Part shown: piece after piece, positions 36,633 through 47,005 of the stretch
Numbering within the stretch: position 1 is the first letter of the stretch
Layout: the number at the start of each line of letters is the position of its first letter
From: Sphaerisporangium corydalis
GTDB lineage: Bacteria; Actinomycetota; Actinomycetes; Streptosporangiales; Streptosporangiaceae
Length of the DNA: 64,000 nucleotides
Direction of reading: 5' to 3'
Assembly (NCBI RefSeq): GCF_025506355.1
Contig: NZ_JANZYP010000027.1
Span: 1-64,000 of the forward strand
Position numbers and translations under genes: made by a program
Notes under the pieces: generated by a model
What the model saw: only the letters and a program-made list of their open reading frames with translations
What the model was told of the DNA's origin: nothing
The model's database searches: none

Positions 36633-39600
36633 GCGCTGAACCTCTTCATGATCGCGGCCATCTCGTCCTCGTTGAGTTCCGCCAGCGGGAGATACGCGGG
36701 CGCGGCGCCGATTCCCTCGCTCTGGTCGGCGGCGACGCCGAGCAACGCGCGGAGGTTGCGGGCGATGTCCCCGGCGAGGCGCTCGACGGTGGTGACGTCG
36801 TGGATCGCCGTGGAGTAGGAGATCTCGACGCTCAGCCGGCCGTGTTCCACGGCCGCCAGGATGTCCAGGAGGTGACGGCGCGTCCCGGCCGCGCCGATGG
36901 AACCGCCCCTGGGCTCATGCGGTCCCGCGTGCCGGCCGAGGCCGGTGACGCCGGCGGCGAACTGCCCCAGATAGTTGAAGTTGATCTCTGGGGCGCGGTG
37001 TGCCAGGGACCGCCGCGCGTTCGCGTCGCCCAGGTACCGCAGGATGCCGTAGCCGACGCCCCGGCGGGGGATCTCCCCGAGCTGCTCGCTGACGTTCTTG
37101 AGCAGGATGACCGGGTCGGTCTCCGACATGCCGTGCAGGTTGATGGGGAACACGCTGGTGAACCAGCCCACCGTTCGCGAGGTGTCCACGTCGGGGAACA
37201 GGTCCTCCCGCCCGTGGCCCTCCAGGCTGATCCCAGCGGTGTCGTCCCCGGTCCAGGCGTGCACCGCGGCGCCCACCGCGCTCAGCAGCGCGTCGTTGAT
37301 CTGGGTGTGGAACGCCCGGGGCACGTCCTGCAGCAGGGAGGACGTCTCGCTCTCGCTCAGCGCGACCGTGACGGCGGCCGAGGAACGCGTGGTGTTCTCG
37401 CCGTCGTGGTCGCGCGGCAGCGCCCGCTGCTCGCCCTGCGAGGCCCAGTAGCCGAGCTCGCCGAGCGCGCCGGCCGACCTCGCGTGGGCCGCGAGCTTCT
37501 CCGCCCAGGTCCGCACGGACGTCGTCTTGGCCGGCAGCAGCGGGTCGCGTCCCTCGGCCGCCTGGCGGTAGGCGGTGCCGAGATCCTCCAGCAGGATCCG
37601 CCAGGAGACGCCGTCGACCGCCAGGTGGTGGATCGCGATGAGCAGCCGCTGGCCGCGACCGGGGCCGAGCTCCATCAGGGCGGCGCGGATCACCGGCCCG
37701 CCGTCCAGGTCCATCCCGCGCTGCGCCTCGTCGGCGATGCCCGCCATCCTCGGCCACAGTTCGTCGTCGTCCAGCGGCGACAGGTCGTGGCAGGCCAGGA
37801 CGCCGGGGCCGGGGTCGCCGTCGAGGTACTGGCGCCACGCCCCGCCGTCCCGCCTGATCCGCAGGCGCAGCGCGTCGTGGTGCTCGATGAGGGTCAGCAG
37901 CGCGCGCCGCAGGACCGCGCCGTCCAGGCCGTCGGTCTCCAGCAGCTCGGCCTGGTTGAAGTGGGAGGGGTCGGGCAGCTCCAGCTCGAAGAACCAGTGC
38001 TGGATCGGCGTGAGCGGCACCTCTCCCACGAGCTTGGCCTGGTCGGCCAGGATGGGACTGGTGGACCGGGCGTTCGCGGCGATGGCCGCGACCGTCTGGT
38101 GCTGGAAGAACATCCTCGGCGTGAGCTGGATGCCGAACTTCTTCGCCCGCGCGATCACCTGCAGGCTGATGATCGAGTCGCCGCCGAGCGCGAAGAAGTT
38201 GTCGGTCACGCCGACGTCGGTGACGCCCAGGACCTCCCGCCAGATGCCGGCGATGACCTTCTCCGCCGCGCTGTGCGGCGCCGACGCGGACGCCGGTCGG
38301 GCCTCGGGCGCCGGCAGGGCGCCCCGGTCGGGGTCGCCCGCCGCCGTGCGCGGCAGCCGGGGCAGCGTGACGTAGGCCGACGGCAGCATGGAGGCGGGCA
38401 GCCGCCCGCTCAGGAACGCCCGCAGTTCCGGCTCCTCGGGCGCCGCCGGTCCGGCGGGCACCACGTAGGCGACCAGTTCGCCGTCGTGGACGGCGGTCGC
38501 GGCCTCCGCGACGGCGTCGTGGGCGGTCAGCGCCGTGTCGACGTCGCCCAGCGCGACGCGGTCCCCGCGCACGACCACCTGGTCCTCGCCGCGCCCCGCG
38601 AACCGCAGCTCGCCGGACGGTGACCAGCTCACCAGGTCGCCGGTGCGGTACGGGTTCTCGCCGCCGACCAGCAGCTCCCCGGGTACGCCGACCGGCACCG
38701 GCAGGTCGCGGTGGTCGACCACACGGACCTGGGCGGCCCCGGACGGGACGCCGCGGACCTCGGCGGGGATGGTGGCCGTGGCCCCCCACGCCGCGATGGC
38801 GCGCTGCTCGGCGTCACTGAGCATGCTGACCTGGGACAGGGGGGTCTTGGGCTGGTCGGCGAGGTGGGACAGCAGGGTCGTGTAGTGGCCGGCCATGCGT
38901 TCGACGGTGGCCCGGTCGAACAGGTCGGTGGGGTAGTCGATGTTCCCGGTGAGGCCGTCACCGGTCTCGTGGAGGGTCAGGTTGAGGTCGAATTTGGCGA
39001 GGCCGCCGGTGATGGGGGCGGGGGTGATGGTGAGGCCGGGGAGGGTCCAGGTGGGGGTTTCGGTGGTGGTCTGCAGGACGAGCATGGCTTGGTAGAGGGG
39101 GTTGCGGGTGAGGTCGCGTTGGGGGGCGAGTTCTTCGACGATGCGTTCGTAGGGGAGGTCCTGGTGGTCGTAGGCGGTGAGGGCGGTGTCTTTGACGCGG
39201 TGCAGGAGGTCGGTGAAGGTGGGGTCGCCGGTGAGGTCGGTGCGCAGGACGAGGCTGTTGACGAACAGGCCGATGAGGTTCTCTGTTTCGGTGTGGGTGC
39301 GTCCGGCGGTGGGGGTGCCGACGGCGATGTCGTCTTGTCCGGTGTAGCGGGACAGCATGACCTGGAAACCGGCGAGCAGGGTCATGAACAGGCTGGCGTT
39401 GGCGCCGGTGGCGAGGTCGCGCAGGGCGGTGACGGTGGCGGACGGGACGGCGAAGGCGACGGCGTCCCCGTGGCCGGCGCGGGCGGGGCGGCGGGGCCGG
39501 TCGGTGGGCAGGTGCAGGGGTCGCAGCCCGTCGAGCTGGGTGCGCCAGTAGGCGAGCTGGGTCTGGAGGTGGTCGGTGGCGAGCTGCCGGTCCTGCCAGG

Positions 39601-42600
39601 TGGCGTGGTCGGCGTATTGGACGGGGAGGGCGGGGAGGGGTGCCTGGTCGTGGCCGGTGGCGGTGGTGTAGAGGTGGCCGAGTTCGCGGGTGAGGATGGC
39701 TTCCGACCAGCCGTCGAAGACGATGTGGTGCAGGCAGATGACCAGGACGGCCTGGTCGGGTGCGGTGTGCAGGACGGTGGCGCGGAGTAGCGGGCCGGTG
39801 GCCAGGTCGAAGGGGGTGGCGGCGAGGCTGTTGACGTGGGCGGTGATGGTGGCCTGGTCGTGGCCGGTGAGGTCGGTGACCGTCACGGTGACGAGGGTGG
39901 GGGGGTCGATGATCTGGTGGGGCCGGCCGGTGTCGTCGGCGACGAACCGGGTGCGCAGCACCTCGTGCCGTGCCACCAGGTGTGACAGTGCCTCCTCCAG
40001 TGCGGCCAGGTCCAGGGTGCCGTCCAGGCGCAGGGCGATCGGGACCACGTAGTCGTCGCGGCCGGGCTGCAACTGGTCCAGGAACCACAGTCCCCGCTGG
40101 GCCGAGGACAACGGCACCGGCCTCGAATGGTCACGCGGCACCGGCCGCGACTCCTCCTGGGCGGCGGCGCCCATGCCGGGCAGCAGAGCGGCCAGCGCGG
40201 CGATGGTGGGGGCCTGGAACAACGCCCGCAGGGGCACCTCCACGGCCAGCTCGCGGCGGAGGCGGGAGACGACCTTGAAGGCGAGCAGCGAGTGTCCGCC
40301 GAGGTCGAAGAAGTTGTCGTGCGCCCCGGGATCGGTGACCCCGAGGACGTCCTGCCAGATGCCGGCGAGAAGGCGCTCGGCGGGCGTACGCGGCGGGGTG
40401 CGCGCGGTGTCGTGCGCCGTGCCCGTGGCCGGCAGGGCCTTGTGGTCGGTCTTCCCGTTGGGGGTCAGCGGCAGGGCGGACAGGGGCACGAACGCGGCAG
40501 GGATCATGTACGAGGGCAGGGTGCGGGCGGCGTGGGCCTTGAGCTCCGCCGCGCCGGGCGGCGCGGCGCCGGGAACGGGCACCAGGTAGGCGACCAGCCG
40601 CTGCACGCCCGGGGTGTCCTCGCGGACGGTGACCGCGGCGGCGCCGACGGCGGGGTGGCCGGCCAGGGTGGCCTCGATCTCGCCGAGCTCGATCCGGTAC
40701 CCGCGCAGCTTGACCTGGGTGTCGATGCGCCCGATGAACTCCAGCTCCCCGCTGGGCAGCCAGTGGCACAGGTCGCCGGTCCGGTACAGGCGCCGCCGGT
40801 GCCCGCCGAGCTCCAGCTCGACGAACCTCTCCGTGGTCAGCTCGGGACGGTTGAGGTAGCCCCGCGCCACGCAGATGCCGCCCAGCAGGCACTCCCCGGC
40901 CACGCCGACGGGGACCGGCAGGCCGTGGGCGTCCACCACGTAGGCCGTGGTGTTGGTGATGGGCGTGCCGACCGTGATCGCGCCGGTGACGTCGTCGCCG
41001 ACCTGGACGGTGGCCGACATGACGTTGGCGACGGAGCATTCGGTGGCGCCGTACTCGTTGTAGATGACGGCGCCGGGCTCGCACACCGCCAGCAGCCGCC
41101 GGGCCAGGTCGGCGGTGAGCTCCTCGCCGCCCAGCACCAGCGTGCGGACGGAGAGCTTCACCCCGTCCGCCTGGGCCGAGGAGACCAGCAGCTCGGCGTG
41201 CGAGGGGGTCATCTTCAGGAAGCTGACCGACGCCCCCGACAGCAGCCGCTCCACCGCGGCGGCGAACGCCGACTCTCCCGGCCGGGGCACCGGCACCGCG
41301 ATCGGCAGCCCCTGCATCAGGGGCAGGAACAACGCGGTGACGGTGAGGTCGAAGGCGACCGGCGAGTACAGCAGCGTGCCCAGCTCACCGGCGGGCGGAT
41401 AGGCCTGGTCGCACCAGTGCAGGTAGTTCACCACCCCCTCGTGCTCGATCATGACGCCCTTGGGCCTGCCGGTGGACCCGGAGGTGTAGATGACGTAGGC
41501 GAGGTTGCGCGGGGTGGCCAGCGGCGGGGGGTCGGTCGCCGGGCAGGTGGCCACCTCGGGCCACTGGGTGTCGACGAGCAGGCGGGCGACATGGCCGGGG
41601 AGCCGCCCGGCGAGGCTTTCCTGGGTGACGACCAGGGGCACGGCGGCGTCGTCCAGCATGAAGGTCAGCCGCTCGGCCGGGTACTCGGGGTCCAGGGGGA
41701 GGTAGGCGCCGCCGGCCTTCAGGATCGCCAGCAGCGTGACGACCAGGTCGGGGCCGCGCTCCAGGAACACCCCCACCAGGACCTCCGGGCCGACCCCGCG
41801 GGACCGCAGGTGGTGCGCCAGCCGGTTGGCCCGGGCGTTGAGCCGCCCGTGGGTGAGCACCTGGTCCCCGAAGACGACGGCGGGCTCGTCCGGGTGGGCC
41901 TCGGCCCGCGCCGCCACCAGCCCGTGGATGGTCTGGCCGGCGGGGAACGGCCCCTCGGTGTCGTTCCACTCCACCAGGATCCGGTCCCGCTCGGCGTCGC
42001 CGAGCATACTGACCTGGGACAGGGGGGTCGTGGGCCGGTCGGCGAGGTGGGACAGCAGGGTCGTGTAGTGGCCGGCCATGCGTTCGACGGTGGCCCGGTC
42101 GAACAGGTCGGTCGGGTAGTCGAAGTGCCCGGCCAGTTCGCCGTCCACCTCGCGCAGCGACAGGTTGAGGTCGAACTTGGCGAGGCCGCCGGTGACGGGG
42201 GCGGGGGTGATGGTGAGGCCGGGAAGCGTCCAGCCCGGGGTTTCCGTGGCGGCCTGCAGCACGAGCATGGCCTGGAACAGGGGGTTGCGCGTCAGGTCGC
42301 GCTGCGGGGCGAGTTCTTCGACGATGCGTTCGTAGGGGAGGTCCTGGTGGTCGTAGGCGGTCAGGGCGGTGTCTTTGACGCGATGGAGCAGGTCGGTGAA
42401 GGTGGGGTCGCCGGTGAGGTCGGTGCGCAGGACGAGGCTGTTGACGAACAGGCCGATGAGGTTCTCTGTTTCGGTGTGGGTGCGTCCGGCGGTGGGGGTG
42501 CCGACGGCGATGTCGTCCTGTCCGGTGTAGCGGGACAGCATGACCTGGAAGCCGGCGAGCAGGGTCATGAACAGGCTCGCCCCCGCCCCCGCCGTGATGT

Positions 42601-43390
42601 CGCGCAGGGCCGTCACGGTGTCGGCGGGGACGGTGAAGCGGACCGCGTCACCGCGACCGCCGCGGGTGGCCCGCCGGGGCCGGTCGGTGGGCAGCTCCAG
42701 AGGCTGCAGGCCGTCGAGCCGGGTGCGCCAGTAGGCGAGCTGGGCCTGGAGGCGGTCGGTGGCGAGCTGCCCGTTCTGCCAGGTGGCGTGGTCGGCGTAC
42801 TGCACCGGCAGGGCGGGGAGAGGTGCCTGGTCGTGGCCGATGGCAGCGGTGTAGAGGTGGCCGAGTTCGCGGGTGAGGATGGCTTCCGACCAGCCGTCGA
42901 AGACGATGTGGTGCAGGCAGATGACCAGGACGGCCTGGTCGGGTGCGGTGTGCAGGACGGTGGCGCGGAGTAGCGGGCCGGTGGCGAGGTCGAAGGGGGT
43001 GGCGGCGAGGCCGTTGACGTGGGCGGTGACGGTGGCCTGGTCGTGGCCGGTCAGGTCGGTGACCGCCAGGGCGACCGGTGCCGGGGGGTCGATGATCTGG
43101 TGCGGCTGACCGGTGTCGTCGGCGACGAACCGGGTGCGCAGCACCTCATGGCGTGCCACCAGCCGCGACAGTGCCTCTTCCAGTGCCGCCACGTCCAGCG
43201 TCCCGGCGAGACGCAGGGCGATCGGGACCACGTAGTCGTCGCGGCCGGGCTGCAGTTGGTCCAGGAACCACAGTCCCCGCTGGGCCGAGGACAACGGCAC
43301 CGGCTTCGAATGATCCCGCACGGGCAGGTGACGGGCCTGCTGGTGCCGGATACGGGAGAGCAGACGCGCCTGCGTCGAGCCGTTTTCCAT
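36629..43390 (-). CDS. NRPS C-A-T-C-(truncated A)-T-E
   Basis: The 2253-residue protein has module 1: C (HHIVFDG), A (about 475-985, specificity code D-L-T-K-V-G-E-V, Asn-type) and T (DLGGHSLL). Module 2: C almost identical to the first, then only about 170 residues of A (about 1527-1700), then T (ALGGDSII) and E (HHLAVDGVSW; EGHGRE; NYLGQF), with a COM-like tail (NEDEMAAIMKRF). The remnant keeps A6-A9-like pieces (GELLVGG, YRTGD, GRGEDQVVVRGD) but lacks A1-A5, and its A10 lysine position reads AGDPDR. It cannot activate an amino acid, so this T must be loaded in trans. The E domain predicts a D-residue there. Confidence 0.93.
38790..43330 (-). repeat. Duplicated condensation domains inside one NRPS gene
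   Basis: The C-domain coding segments at about 38810-40120 and 41990-43320 are near-identical over long runs; for example 39110-39360 and 42290-42540 differ at only scattered bases. This indicates recent duplication or gene conversion within the gene and may be tied to loss of the second A domain. Confidence 0.85.
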
Positions 43391-43392
43391 GA

Positions 43393-46300
43393 CTATTCCT
43401 CACCTTGGGCGTCGATCAGTTCGAGCAACTGGGCCTTGATGCCGGCGATCGACGGCGACAGGAACAGGCCCCTGAGGCTGATGCGGATGCCGGTCAGCCG
43501 GTCCACCTGGTTGACCAGCTGGACCGCGCGGAGCGAGTGGCCGCCGACCTCGAAGAAGTTGTCGTGCACGCCGACGCGGTCCACGCCGAGCAGATCGGCC
43601 CACACCTCGGCGAGCGCCCCCTCGATCTCGTCGCGCGGCGCCACGTGCGCCGCGCTGGGCGCGAGGTCCGCGGCATCGGGCGCGGGCAGCCTGTTGCGGT
43701 CCACCTTGCTGTTGGCGGACAGGGGGAGCGCCGCGAGCGTCATGAACACGGCCGGGACCATCGCCGGCGGCAGCGACTCCCGGCACAGGGCGCGCAGCCC
43801 GGCGACCTCCAGGTCACCGGTCGCCGGCACGCAGTACGCCACCAGGTGCTTGTCACCGGCGCCGTCCTGCCACGCCACGACGGCGCAGGCCGCCACGCCG
43901 GGGTGCGACAGCAGGACCGCCTCGATCTCACCCGGCTCGACGCGCACGCCGCGCAGCTTGAGCTGGCCGTCGATGCGGCCCAGCAGGTCGAGTTCACCGC
44001 CGGCGGTGAACCGGCCGAGGTCGCCCGTCTTGTACATGCGGGCGCCGCGGTCACCCGTGAACGGGTCGGCGGGGAAGCGTTCCGCGGTCAGCCGGGGCCG
44101 GCGCAGGTAGCCCCGGCCGACGGACCGCCCCCCGAGGTAGACCTCGCCCACCGCGCCGACGGGCACCGGCCGCAGCGAACGGTCCAGCACGTACACCGTC
44201 TGGTTCATCATCGGGCGACCGGCCAGGACGGGGGAGTCCGGCGAGGCGTGCCAGTACGTCGTGTCCACCGACACCTCGGTGGCGCCGTAGAGGTTGATCA
44301 GGCCGTCGCCGAACCGGTCGGCGAACCGCCGCACCAGCACTTCCGGCAGGCCCTCGCCGCTGCAGAACGCGTACCGCAGGGTGGTGCAGTCCGCCGGGTC
44401 GGCCTGGGCGACGAACATGTCCATCAGGCTGGGGACGAAATGCAGCCCGACGACGCGGTGACGGCGCATGAGCGACCCCACGTGCGCCATGTCCAGGCGG
44501 GACGCCCCCGGCACCAGGACGACCGTGCCCCCCTGCCAGAGCGGCCACAGGATCTCGTACGCGGAGACGTCGAAGGTCACCGGCGTGGCCTGCAGGAAAC
44601 TCTCGCCCGCGTGGATCGGGAACGCCGCCTGCATCCCCGCCATGTAGCTGACGACGCCCTGGTGCTCGATCATGACGCCCTTGGGCCTGCCGGTGGACCC
44701 GGAGGTGTAGATGACGTAGGCGAGGTCGCGCGGTGTCGCCAGCGGCGGGGGTTCGGTGGTGGGGAAGGCCGCCACCTCGGGCCACTGGGTGTCGACGAGA
44801 ACGCGGGCGACGTGCTCAGGGAGCCGCCCGGCGAGGCTTTCCTGGGTGATGACCAGGGGTGCGGCGGTGTCGTCGAGCATGTAGGTGAGGCGGTCGGCGG
44901 GGTAGTCGGGGTCGAGCGGAACGTAGGCGGCGCCGGCTTTGAGGATGGCCAGGAGGGTGACGATGAGGTCGGGGGTGCGGTCGAGCAGGACGGCGACGAG
45001 GGTTTCCGGTCCGATGCCGTGGGTGCGCAGGTGGTGGGCGAGCTGGTTGGCACGCTGGTCGAGCGCGCGGTGGGTGAGGGTCCGGCCGTCGTGGACGACG
45101 GCGGGTTCGTCGGGCCGGATGGCGGCCTGGGCGGCGATCAGTTGGTGGATGGTCTGGTCGGCGGGGAAGGGTCCCTGGGTGTCGTTCCAGTCGACCAGCA
45201 TCCGCCGCCGCTCGGCCTCGCTCAGCATGCCGGCCCGCGACAACCGGGCCGCCGGGTCGTCGGCGAGGGACCGGAGCAGGGTGAGGTAGTGGCCGGCCAT
45301 GCGCTCGGCGGTGGCCCGGTCGAACAGGTCGGTGGGGTAGTAGAGGAAACCCTTGGCGCTGTGGTCCTCCTGCAGGGTGAGGTCGAAGGTGAGGTCCACC
45401 TGCGAGCCGGTCGCCCGCAGCGGGACCTGGTGGACGTCCAGGCCGGGCAGCGTCCAGATCTGGCGCGCGGAGGTGGTCTGCAGGACGATCATGGCCTGGA
45501 ACAGCGGGTTGCGCGTCAGGTCGCGCTGCGGGGCGAGCTCCTCGACGATCCGCTCGAAGGGGAGGTCCTGGTGCTCGTAGGCCGCCAGGGCGGTGTTCCT
45601 GACGCGGTGCAGGAGGTCGGTGAAGGTGGGGTCGCCGGACAGGTCGGTGCGCAGGACGAGGCTGTTGACGAACAGGCCGATGAGGTTCTCGGTCTCGGTG
45701 TGGGTGCGTCCGGCGGTGGGGGTGCCGACGGCGACGTCCTCCTGGCCGGTGTAACGCGACAGCATCACCTGGAAACCGGCCAGCAACGCCATGAACAGGC
45801 TCGCCCGTGCCTTGGCGGCGATGCGGCGCAGGGCGGTGAGCGTGTCGGCGGGAATGGTGAACGCGACCGCGTCGCCCTCGCGGTCCCGGGCGGGGCGGCG
45901 GGGCCGGTCGGTGGGCAGCTCAAGAGGCCGCAGGCCGTCGAGCTGGGCGCGCCAGTAGGCCAGCTGTGCCCGCGGGCGGTCACCGGTGAGCCGCTGGTGC
46001 TGCCAGGCGGCGTAGTCGGCGTACTGGACGGGCGGGTCGGGCAGGGCGGCGGGGGCGCCGGTGGTGGCCGCGGTGTAGAGGCGGGCCAGCTCGCGGGCGA
46101 AGATGGCCTCCGACCAGCCGTCGAACACGATGTGGTGCAGGCAGACGACCAGGACGGCCTCGCGGGGTCCGGTGCGCAGGACCGCGGTGCGCAGCAGCGG
46201 GCCGGTGGCCAGGTCGAAGGGGGCCGAGGCGGCGGCGTTCACCTGTGCGGTGACCGTGGCCTGGTCCTGACCGGTCAGGTCGGTGACCGTCACCGCGACC

Positions 46301-46764
46301 GGCGCCGGCGGGTCGACGATCTGGTACGGCCGGCCGTCCTCGTCGGCCGCGAACCGGGTGCGCAGCACCTCGTGCCGTGCCACCAGGTGCGACAGCGCCC
46401 CTCGCAGCGCGGCCACGTCCAGGTCCCCGGTCAGGCGCAGGGCCACCCGGATCAGATACTCGTCACCGCCGGGCTCCAGCTGGTCCAGGAACCACAGACG
46501 CTGCTGCGCCGACGACAACGGCACCCGCCCGCCCCTCGCCCCCGGCCGGGGCCCCTGCGAGACCCCGCCCCGCCTGACCCGCCGCACCGGTTCCCGGATA
46601 CCACCGGCCGCCGGAGGCGGCGTCGCCTTCGTGATCCGCCCGGCGGTGTCGTCCGCGCCGCCGAGTGTGCCGAATTCGCTGTCGCCCTCGATTCGATCCG
46701 TGGCGAAGACGTCTCGCCAGATGCGAAGAATTCGCGCTTCATCCGCTGACCTGACATTCGTCAT
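43393..46764 (-). CDS. NRPS (vestigial T)-C-A-T with Ser/diaminopropionate-type adenylation domain
   Basis: The 1123-residue protein begins with a carrier-protein-like stretch (ILRIWRDVFATDRIEGDSEF) whose GGxS motif has become GGADD. The phosphopantetheine serine is lost, so this T is dead. Then come C (HHIVFDG), A (about 527-1020; YTSGSTGRPKG, GRIDGQLKLRGVR, A10 NSKVDR) and T (EVGGHSLR, Ser about 1077). The specificity positions read D-V-Y-H-F-S-L-V, close to the serine code D-V-W-H-L-S-L-I. With sbnA/sbnB in the cluster, diaminopropionate, which fits a serine-sized pocket, is the likelier substrate. It is the first gene of the minus-strand operon; the next NRPS starts 2 bases after its stop. 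Confidence 0.92.
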   Translation of the reverse strand: MTNVRSADEARILRIWRDVFATDRIEGDSEFGTLGGADDTAGRITKATPPPAAGGIREPVRRVRRGGVSQGPRPGARGGRVPLSSAQQRLWFLDQLEPGGDEYLIRVALRLTGDLDVAALRGALSHLVARHEVLRTRFAADEDGRPYQIVDPPAPVAVTVTDLTGQDQATVTAQVNAAASAPFDLATGPLLRTAVLRTGPREAVLVVCLHHIVFDGWSEAIFARELARLYTAATTGAPAALPDPPVQYADYAAWQHQRLTGDRPRAQLAYWRAQLDGLRPLELPTDRPRRPARDREGDAVAFTIPADTLTALRRIAAKARASLFMALLAGFQVMLSRYTGQEDVAVGTPTAGRTHTETENLIGLFVNSLVLRTDLSGDPTFTDLLHRVRNTALAAYEHQDLPFERIVEELAPQRDLTRNPLFQAMIVLQTTSARQIWTLPGLDVHQVPLRATGSQVDLTFDLTLQEDHSAKGFLYYPTDLFDRATAERMAGHYLTLLRSLADDPAARLSRAGMLSEAERRRMLVDWNDTQGPFPADQTIHQLIAAQAAIRPDEPAVVHDGRTLTHRALDQRANQLAHHLRTHGIGPETLVAVLLDRTPDLIVTLLAILKAGAAYVPLDPDYPADRLTYMLDDTAAPLVITQESLAGRLPEHVARVLVDTQWPEVAAFPTTEPPPLATPRDLAYVIYTSGSTGRPKGVMIEHQGVVSYMAGMQAAFPIHAGESFLQATPVTFDVSAYEILWPLWQGGTVVLVPGASRLDMAHVGSLMRRHRVVGLHFVPSLMDMFVAQADPADCTTLRYAFCSGEGLPEVLVRRFADRFGDGLINLYGATEVSVDTTYWHASPDSPVLAGRPMMNQTVYVLDRSLRPVPVGAVGEVYLGGRSVGRGYLRRPRLTAERFPADPFTGDRGARMYKTGDLGRFTAGGELDLLGRIDGQLKLRGVRVEPGEIEAVLLSHPGVAACAVVAWQDGAGDKHLVAYCVPATGDLEVAGLRALCRESLPPAMVPAVFMTLAALPLSANSKVDRNRLPAPDAADLAPSAAHVAPRDEIEGALAEVWADLLGVDRVGVHDNFFEVGGHSLRAVQLVNQVDRLTGIRISLRGLFLSPSIAGIKAQLLELIDAQGEE

Positions 46765-47005
46765 CGGGCCCTACCCATCATCTCCACAGGTGCGGTTTCT
46801 CTCATATCGAGCATTCACCAGCCTGTCAGCCCGCACCTGTCCTGCCAGCTGGGTGGTTCCGTCCACGGGCCCCTGGGCACTTCTGCCCAGCGAATTCCCG
46901 CACCGCCGATGGCCTGGATGAACACGCCTTATCGGAATGCGAAAGCCGCCATTTCCCGGGCCGGATGATTGCGTTAATCGCCATTGCCGCCTTACGTTCG
47001 GCGGC
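46765..47005. promoter_or_regulatory. Divergent promoter region of the two NRPS operons
   Basis: This 241-base region separates the NRPS operon (minus) from the A-T-LanB-like operon (plus). It contains the perfect hairpin CTGGGCA-CTTC-TGCCCAG (46873-46890). On the plus strand TTGCGT and TTACGT, 17 bases apart just before the ATG at 47006, form a weak promoter candidate. No other gene is seen. It is the obvious place for pathway-specific control. Confidence 0.5.
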
